Below, piece by piece: positions 7,031 through 11,486 of a DNA stretch of 11,486 bases. Under the pieces are notes generated by a model. It saw nothing but the letters and a program-made list of their open reading frames with translations, did not search any database and was not told the DNA's origin. The stretch's first letter is position 1, and each line of letters starts with the position of its first letter. The stretch spans positions 1-11,486 of the forward strand of contig CANGWP010000065.1 of the NCBI GenBank assembly GCA_947457605.1, written 5' to 3'. Both the position numbers and the translations under genes were made by a program. This DNA is from Bdellovibrionales bacterium (GTDB lineage Bacteria > Bdellovibrionota > UBA1018 > CAIMNF01).

Positions 7031-7886
7031 AGAGAGTTTTGTCCTCGAGTTGCGCAATCGAAATCACATTGATCAGACTTTTGCCAGAACCTTTCATGAT
7101 TTGAAGATCCTCGCCCTGATCGATCAATTTCTGGGCAAGGTGTCCGGGAAGAACCCCCGCTCCCATTTGTTGAAGTACGAGTTTTGAGACGGCCTGGGCA
7201 TCCATGATAAAGACCCGAACATCCAGTTCTGCGGATTTTACCTGCAGATGATGTTTCATCCAAAGGCTCAGGACTGATTGATCTTCTTGATAATCGACAT
7301 AGGTCAACTTCTCATAGAAGCTGAAATCGGTTTGCGGTTTTTGAGAAAGGCCCAGCTTTTTGGAAACACAAAGCTCAAGGACTTCGTTGTAAACGGATTC
7401 GGTTTTTATTCCCTTGTCCATGGCAAAGGAATCCACAAAGGCAAAGTCCACATCGCCTGTGAGAAGAAGACGATTCATCTCAAATGGAAACCCCTGACGG
7501 ATCTTGAAGCGAACTTTTGGGTGCTTCTTTTGGAACTCTGCCAGAAGTGGCAGAACCAGGTTGTTCCCGAATTCGATGGGGACCCCGATGGATACGGTTC
7601 CCGTAAGTTCTTTGTCCGTGTTTTTTAGTTTGTTTAGAATGGTTTCAATCTCTTCAAAGCTCTTGGATGTGTGCTTGTAGAGGTCTTTTGCGGTCTGGGT
7701 GGGAATGAGCTTTTGTTTAACCCGATCAAAAAGCTTCAACTCCAACACATCTTCGAGGGCTTTGATATGCTGGCTAACCCCGGATTGAGTAAGGTGAAGC
7801 TCCCGGGCGGCGTGGGTCATGCTCTTCGTTCTGAAGACGGACTCAAATACGCGTAACTGATTAAGATTGATTTGATCGATTAGCAT
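6978..7886 (-). CDS. LysR-type transcriptional regulator
   Basis: A 302-residue regulator of normal LysR length. The winged helix-turn-helix is at residues 7-66 (LNQLRVFESVFRTKSMTHAA, then LHLTQSGVSQHIKALE), followed by a linker helix to about 90 and a two-lobed effector-binding domain from about 95 (GTVSIGVPIEFGNNLVLPLL) to the end. The usual LT-x2-G after the wing reads PTQTAK, a mild departure. The start at 7886 gives the standard spacing to the HTH; there is no good Shine-Dalgarno, but a candidate promoter ends 7 bp upstream. The gene is divergent from sdhC across 102 bp, the classic layout for a LysR protein that regulates its neighbour, so control of sdhCAB is a reasonable but unproven inference. 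Its last 17 codons and stop are inside the convergent hydroxylase gene. The inducer is unknown. Confidence 0.94.
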   Translation of the reverse strand: MLIDQINLNQLRVFESVFRTKSMTHAARELHLTQSGVSQHIKALEDVLELKLFDRVKQKLIPTQTAKDLYKHTSKSFEEIETILNKLKNTDKELTGTVSIGVPIEFGNNLVLPLLAEFQKKHPKVRFKIRQGFPFEMNRLLLTGDVDFAFVDSFAMDKGIKTESVYNEVLELCVSKKLGLSQKPQTDFSFYEKLTYVDYQEDQSVLSLWMKHHLQVKSAELDVRVFIMDAQAVSKLVLQQMGAGVLPGHLAQKLIDQGEDLQIMKGSGKSLINVISIAQLEDKTLSNAAKETLGFLRTHLKR

Positions 7887-7893
7887 GACTTCT

Positions 7894-7923
7894 ACGATAC
7901 GGCTCCAGGGTTCATGAAATCAA
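7894..7923 (-). promoter_or_regulatory. candidate lysR promoter with an embedded palindrome
   Basis: On the minus strand TTGATT (7923-7918, 4 of 6) is followed after 18 bp by TATCGT (7899-7894, 4 of 6). The end of the -10 is 7 bp from the ATG at 7886, so the message would be nearly leaderless. The spacer contains a perfect 8-bp palindrome, TTCATGAA, at 7911-7918, which could take part in autoregulation. Evidence is pattern only. Confidence 0.3.
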
Positions 7924-7945
7924 GTGGAGAAACGGCAGTAGTTAC

Positions 7946-7951
7946 GATAAT
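7946..7951 (+). promoter_or_regulatory. candidate -10 box of the sdhCAB operon
   Basis: GATAAT matches 5 of 6 positions of the -10 consensus and would place the start of transcription about 30 nt before the sdhC ATG, leaving room for its ribosome binding site. No -35 stands out; TGGAGA at 7925-7930 matches 4 of 6 with a short 15-bp spacer. A promoter with a weak -35 would suit activation by the divergent LysR protein. Confidence 0.35.
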
Positions 7952-7972
7952 GTGAAGCCACCTAAAATTTAA

Positions 7973-7979
7973 TAAGGAG
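7973..7979 (+). promoter_or_regulatory. ribosome binding site of sdhC
   Basis: TAAGGAG lies 9 nt before the ATG at 7989. This is a strong site and it settles the sdhC start. Confidence 0.8.
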
Positions 7980-7988
7980 CATCTGCTT

Positions 7989-8696
7989 ATGGTACCTCTT
8001 TCGCGGCTTTTTTCTTCCACTCTCGGGAGAAAATATTTGATGGGTGCATCGGGAATGGCGCTCGTTCTTTTTCTTGTGGTTCACCTTCTGGGCAATCTGA
8101 CCCTTTATGCGCCGAACGGTGATTTGATGAACACCTATGCCGCCCGCTTGAAGGGTCTCGGGATTGTCTTGGTTTTTATGGAGATTGGTCTTGCTCTCAC
8201 GATCCTTCTGCATATCGTAGCTGCATTTCAAGTCACCTATTCTGCCAAGATGGCACGCCCCATTGATTACGATGCGCCGAAAACCAAAGGCGGCCCCTCT
8301 AAGAATACGGTCGGTTCCAGAAACATGATCATCACCGGTATTGTGCTTGGAATTTTCCTTGTGATCCATATCCTTCAATTTCGATTCGGACCGTCGATGG
8401 AAGAAGGGTACACCACCTCTGTGAATGGGATCATGGTTCATGATTTATACAGAGTCGTGGTGGAGGCCTTCACCCAAGTAAAGTGGGTTGCGTTTTATGT
8501 CGGCTGCATGGCCTTTCTTGGATTTCATCTTCGGCATGGGTACTGGAGTGCATTCCAATCGCTTGGAATCATCAACCCTAGATGGTCAAAGCCAATTTAT
8601 GCTCTGGGGCTTGCCATCGCATTCCTTCTCGCGTTCGGATTTTTGTTCATTCCGATTTTCATCTATTTCACCCAGAGTGGCGGAGGCAATCCATGA
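7989..8696 (+). CDS. sdhC: succinate dehydrogenase cytochrome b subunit, b558 family
   Basis: The 235-residue membrane anchor of succinate:quinone oxidoreductase. It resembles the single-subunit, five-helix, di-heme anchors of Bacillus SdhC and Wolinella FrdC rather than the SdhC/SdhD pair of E. coli. Hydrophobic helices lie near residues 20-40, 57-80, 112-130, 164-184 and 203-228. Likely axial heme ligands are His32 (VVHLLGN), His75 (LLHIVAAF), His127 (VIHILQF) and His180 or His183 (FHLRHGYWSAFQSLG). Each of the first four helices carries one, as expected for two stacked b hemes. It passes electrons between SdhB and the quinone pool; this class generally works with menaquinone. The stop codon overlaps the start of sdhA in ATGA, and no separate sdhD is present. 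Confidence 0.95.
   Translation: MVPLSRLFSSTLGRKYLMGASGMALVLFLVVHLLGNLTLYAPNGDLMNTYAARLKGLGIVLVFMEIGLALTILLHIVAAFQVTYSAKMARPIDYDAPKTKGGPSKNTVGSRNMIITGIVLGIFLVIHILQFRFGPSMEEGYTTSVNGIMVHDLYRVVVEAFTQVKWVAFYVGCMAFLGFHLRHGYWSAFQSLGIINPRWSKPIYALGLAIAFLLAFGFLFIPIFIYFTQSGGGNP
8682..8686 (+). promoter_or_regulatory. ribosome binding site of sdhA
   Basis: GGAGG inside the end of sdhC, 6 nt before the ATG at 8693. It rules out the more upstream in-frame ATG at 8582 as the sdhA start. Confidence 0.8.
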
Positions 8697-10648
8697 GTAT
8701 CGAGAACATTCCTTTTTCAGGCAAATTGGATTCTGGCGTTCCATCAGGACCCCTTGAAAAAAAGTGGGACAATTACAAAGCCAATATGAAACTGGTGAAC
8801 CCTGCCAACAAACGGAAATACTCCGTGATTGTGGTGGGGACAGGGCTTGCCGGCGGGGCTGCGGCGGCGTCGCTTGCCGAGCTTGGGTACCACGTGAAAT
8901 CTTTTTGCACCCACGATTCAGCTCGCCGCGCGCATTCGATTGCGGCTCAGGGCGGGATCAATGCAGCCAAGAGTTATCCAAACGATGGAGACAGTGTTTG
9001 GCGTCTCTTTTACGACACCATCAAGGGCGGTGATTATCGTGCGCGGGAAGCGAACGTGTATCGCCTCGCTCAGAACTCGACTTCGATCATCGATCAGTGT
9101 GTTGCGCAGGGCGTTCCGTTCGCGCGGGAGTACAGCGGGGAGCTTGCAAATCGCTCCTTCGGTGGAGCACAGGTTTCACGAACTTTCTATGCCCGCGGGC
9201 AGACCGGACAGCAACTGTTGCTCGGCGCCTACAGCGCTCTTATGAAGGAAGTCGATAAGGGTAAAGTCACTTTGTTTCCGTATCGTGAAATGCTCGATGT
9301 GGTGATGGTCGACGGCAAAGCGCGCGGGATCATCACGCGCAATCTCAACACCGGTGAGATCGAGCGCCATGCCGCGGATGCGGTGGTGCTTGCAACCGGT
9401 GGGTACGGAAGGGTGTACTTTCTTTCGACAAATGCGATGAATTCAAACGTCACTGCGATTTGGCGGGCGCACAAGCGCGGGGCCTTGTTTGGGAATCCCT
9501 GTTATGTGCAGATTCATCCGACCTGCATTCCGGTTTCCGGCAATCACCAGGCAAAGCTGACTTTGATGTCAGAGAGCCTTCGAAATGACGGACGAGTTTG
9601 GGTTCCAAAGAAAAAAGAAGACTGCAAAAAAGATCCGAATCTGATTCCGGAGGAGGACCGCGATTATTATCTCGAGCGCAAATACCCGAGCTTCGGGAAC
9701 CTCGCTCCCCGGGATATTTCTTCGCGTGCCGCGAAAGAGTGCTGCGACGAGGGCCGCGGAGTGGGTGAGAGCGGACTTGCGGTTTATCTCGATTTCCGAG
9801 ACGCGATCAAGCGCGATGGTGAAGCTGCGATTCGCGAGCGATACGGCAACCTCTTTGACATGTACCACGAGATTACCAACGAAAATCCGTACAAGGTTCC
9901 GATGAGGATTTATCCCGCTGTTCATTACACCATGGGCGGGCTCTGGGTTGATTATTCGCTTCAGACCACTTTGCCGGGCCTGTTTGCCGCAGGTGAGGCG
10001 AATTTCTCTGATCATGGCGCTAACCGCCTCGGAGCCTCGGCTCTCATGCAGGGACTTTCAGATGGTTACTTTGTGCTACCGTTTACGGTCACGAATTATC
10101 TGGGTACTCACGCAACGGAGCTTTTGAAGAAGGTGGATACTCAGCACCCTGCGTTTGAATCAGCGGAGAAGGAAGTTCGCGCTGGCATCCAGAAAATTCT
10201 GGAAGTGGGCAAGAAAGGGTCGCGCACGCCGACTGAGATCTATCGGGACCTCGGAAAAGTGGTCTGGGAGAAGATCGGAATGGCTCGCTCTGAAAAGGGA
10301 TTGAATGAGGCGATTGCCGAGATCAAGAAGCTTCAGAATGATTTCGACACGAATCTAAAGCTTACCGGTGATGACAAGTTGAACAAGAACCTGGAAACCG
10401 CAGGACGGCTTGCAGATTTCCTGGAGCTTGCCCATCTCATGGCCCAGGACGCACTTGATCGAAAAGAGTCCTGTGGTGGCCATTTCAGGGTGGAGAGCCA
10501 AACTCCGGATGGAGAGGCGCAACGGGATGATGATCAATATGCCTATGTCGCCGCATGGGAGTACAAGGGTCGTGGCAAGGACTCAACAGTCCACAAAGAG
10601 CCACTCGTGTATGAGAATGTGAAACTTTCAGTAAGGAGCTACAAATAA
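8693..10648 (+). CDS. sdhA: succinate dehydrogenase flavoprotein subunit
   Basis: Oxidises succinate to fumarate in the TCA cycle through covalently bound FAD, on the cytoplasmic face of the membrane. It has 651 residues, longer than the E. coli type and typical of the B. subtilis subgroup that also includes Bacteroidetes and Bdellovibrio enzymes. The dinucleotide-binding VVGTGLAGG is at 47-55. The predicted FAD-linked His81 is in RRAHSIAAQGGI. Active-site residues are visible: HPT at 275-277, Arg340 in LAPRDISSRA, His411 in HYTMGG, and NRLGASALMQG at 444-454. An N-terminal extension of about 40 residues (KLDSGVPSGPLEKKW, then LVNPANKRKY) is a hallmark of this subgroup. The start at 8693 has a GGAGG site and overlaps the sdhC stop as ATGA. 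Fumarate reductase activity in the reverse direction cannot be excluded from sequence. Confidence 0.97.
   Translation: MSIENIPFSGKLDSGVPSGPLEKKWDNYKANMKLVNPANKRKYSVIVVGTGLAGGAAAASLAELGYHVKSFCTHDSARRAHSIAAQGGINAAKSYPNDGDSVWRLFYDTIKGGDYRAREANVYRLAQNSTSIIDQCVAQGVPFAREYSGELANRSFGGAQVSRTFYARGQTGQQLLLGAYSALMKEVDKGKVTLFPYREMLDVVMVDGKARGIITRNLNTGEIERHAADAVVLATGGYGRVYFLSTNAMNSNVTAIWRAHKRGALFGNPCYVQIHPTCIPVSGNHQAKLTLMSESLRNDGRVWVPKKKEDCKKDPNLIPEEDRDYYLERKYPSFGNLAPRDISSRAAKECCDEGRGVGESGLAVYLDFRDAIKRDGEAAIRERYGNLFDMYHEITNENPYKVPMRIYPAVHYTMGGLWVDYSLQTTLPGLFAAGEANFSDHGANRLGASALMQGLSDGYFVLPFTVTNYLGTHATELLKKVDTQHPAFESAEKEVRAGIQKILEVGKKGSRTPTEIYRDLGKVVWEKIGMARSEKGLNEAIAEIKKLQNDFDTNLKLTGDDKLNKNLETAGRLADFLELAHLMAQDALDRKESCGGHFRVESQTPDGEAQRDDDQYAYVAAWEYKGRGKDSTVHKEPLVYENVKLSVRSYK
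10633..10638 (+). promoter_or_regulatory. ribosome binding site of sdhB
   Basis: AAGGAG lies 9 nt before the ATG at 10648, inside the last codons of sdhA. Confidence 0.75.
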
Positions 10649-11454
10649 TGAGTGCTTCAAATTCAAAAACGATGAATGTCCGTCTCAAGATCTGGCGTCA
10701 GGAAGGACCAAGCGCTCGCGGAGCGTTTGAAGAGTATTCCCTGTCGAACGTTCTGGTCGATATGTCTTTTCTTGAGATGCTCGACACCCTGAATGAAAAG
10801 CTCATTCACGAAGGAAAGCGTCCGGTTGAATTTGAGAGTGATTGCCGCGAGGGGATTTGCGGAACCTGCTCTTTGATGGTTCAAGGTCAGGCACACGGAC
10901 CGGTTCGCGGAGCGACCACCTGCCAGCTCTACATGAGATCCTTTCAGGATGGGGAACTCATCACGATCGAACCATGGCGTGCGAAAGCGTTTCCTTTGCT
11001 CAGGGATTTGATTGTGGACCGCAGGGCGTTTGACCGGATTCAAATGGCCGGCGGTTATACTGGCGCGAAAACCGGTCCTCATGCGGATGCCAATGCGATC
11101 CTGATTCCAAAGGATATCGCGGACCGGGCCATGGACGCTGCGGCCTGTATCGGTTGTGGTGCATGTGTTGCTGCGTGTCCGAATGCTTCAGCCTCGCTTT
11201 TCACTTCTGCCAAGATCACTCAATTCGCGCTTCTTCCGCAAGGACACGCGGACCGCAAACGCCGCGTGATCCGGATGGTGGATCAGATGGACAAAGAGGG
11301 TTTTGGAAGTTGCTCCAACCTGCAAGAGTGTGAAGCAGCTTGTCCGAAGAAGATCTCGATTCAGAACATCGCAATCATGAAACAAGAGTATCTGAAGGCC
11401 GCGATTTCCGCCGATTTCCGTGCGGGAATGGGTAGTGCGGATGGCGGCGCCTGA
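10648..11454 (+). CDS. sdhB: succinate dehydrogenase iron-sulfur subunit
   Basis: The electron-transfer subunit that links SdhA to the b hemes of SdhC. It has 268 residues, slightly longer than the E. coli protein. The plant-type [2Fe-2S] ligands are Cys66, Cys71, Cys74 (CREGICGTC) and Cys92; all four are cysteine, whereas E. coli SdhB has Asp at the third position. By spacing, the [4Fe-4S] ligands are Cys167, Cys170, Cys173 and Cys232, and the [3Fe-4S] ligands are Cys177, Cys222 and Cys228 (SCSNLQECEAACP). The spacings match the known family closely. The ATG overlaps the sdhA stop by one base (TAATG). The C-terminal tail after about residue 250 is rich in Ala, Gly and Ser and looks disordered. 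It is the last gene of the operon that is complete in the window. Confidence 0.97.
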   Translation: MSASNSKTMNVRLKIWRQEGPSARGAFEEYSLSNVLVDMSFLEMLDTLNEKLIHEGKRPVEFESDCREGICGTCSLMVQGQAHGPVRGATTCQLYMRSFQDGELITIEPWRAKAFPLLRDLIVDRRAFDRIQMAGGYTGAKTGPHADANAILIPKDIADRAMDAAACIGCGACVAACPNASASLFTSAKITQFALLPQGHADRKRRVIRMVDQMDKEGFGSCSNLQECEAACPKKISIQNIAIMKQEYLKAAISADFRAGMGSADGGA

Positions 11455-11486
11455 TCGGATTGAAAAGCTCGCAAAGAAATTGAAAT
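11441..11486 (+). CDS. possible start of a further gene, cut by the right edge
   Basis: An ATG at 11441 opens a frame that begins MAAPDRIEKLAKKLK and stays open to the window end, 15 codons. It overlaps the last 14 bp of sdhB, in keeping with the overlaps inside the operon, and the charged residues look protein-like. There is no clear Shine-Dalgarno (only a G-rich GGGAATGGG upstream), and the fragment is too short to identify. It could equally be non-coding. Confidence 0.3.
   Translation, partial: MAAPDRIEKLAKKLK

Noticed and set aside
7942..7956. LysR-type T-N11-A binding site in the sdhC upstream region
   Set aside because: T-N11-A occurs by chance in AT-rich DNA, and the flanking dyad here pairs poorly.
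7962..8441. Open minus-strand frame of 159 codons over sdhC
   Set aside because: The plus strand clearly encodes SdhC with its ribosome binding site; the minus-strand translation is low-complexity and charged.
8582..8692. Earlier in-frame sdhA start at 8582
   Set aside because: It would overlap sdhC by over 100 bp; the ATG at 8693 has a GGAGG site and a typical SdhA N-terminus.
9569..10015. Open minus-strand frame of 148 codons over sdhA
   Set aside because: Antisense to conserved active-site segments of SdhA.
1..11486. Mobile element, phage, CRISPR or defence island
   Set aside because: No transposase, integrase, terminal repeats, regular spacer repeats or known defence domains were seen; base composition and gene packing look uniform by eye.

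Overview
The window is a densely packed bacterial chromosome segment of ordinary housekeeping character, with a few lineage-specific genes. I see no transposase, integrase, phage gene, tRNA, rRNA or CRISPR array. The best guess for the source is a Bdellovibrionota-type or other former deltaproteobacterial organism. This rests on three things: a B. subtilis-subgroup succinate dehydrogenase (long SdhA with a di-heme, single-subunit cytochrome b558-type SdhC), a small protein resembling a domain I recall from myxobacteria (MXAN_5187 C-terminal type), and a small HTH/coiled-coil protein of a kind I associate with these groups. The taxonomic call is inference from remembered families, not from a search.

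Region 1 (1-3062) is a DNA repair neighbourhood. The N-terminal part of radA runs off the left edge on the minus strand. Head to head with it, only 15 bp away, is a 130-residue hypothetical protein on the plus strand. That gene ends 10 bp from the 3' end of ligA (NAD-dependent DNA ligase, minus strand).

Region 2 (3065-4902) completes a tight minus-strand cluster, read in the order small HTH/coiled-coil protein, exported beta-barrel protein, ligA. The first pair overlap by 25 bp and the second pair are 2 bp apart, so ligA is probably translated from a message that also encodes an outer-membrane protein and a putative regulator.

Region 3 (4966-7030) is a plus-strand pair: a patatin-like acyl hydrolase followed 10 bp later by a membrane di-iron fatty-acid hydroxylase/sterol-desaturase family protein. 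Both act on lipids. The 63-bp gap between this pair and the divergent HTH gene carries a 6-bp inverted repeat.

Region 4 (6978-11454) is a LysR-type regulator gene, whose 3' end overlaps the hydroxylase gene by 53 bp, divergent from an sdhCAB operon. The sdh genes are coupled by ATGA and TAATG overlaps and encode a complete succinate:quinone oxidoreductase with all flavin, heme and Fe-S ligands visible. A further gene may begin at 11441 and run off the right edge.

Almost every base is coding. The only sizeable non-coding gaps are 63 bp (4903-4965) and 102 bp (7887-7988), and no intrinsic terminator is evident. The most unusual points are the HTH/beta-barrel/ligA linkage, the two-domain exported protein, and the fact that the three SD-poor gene starts each have a TANNNT hexamer 6-7 bp upstream, which hints at leaderless transcription.
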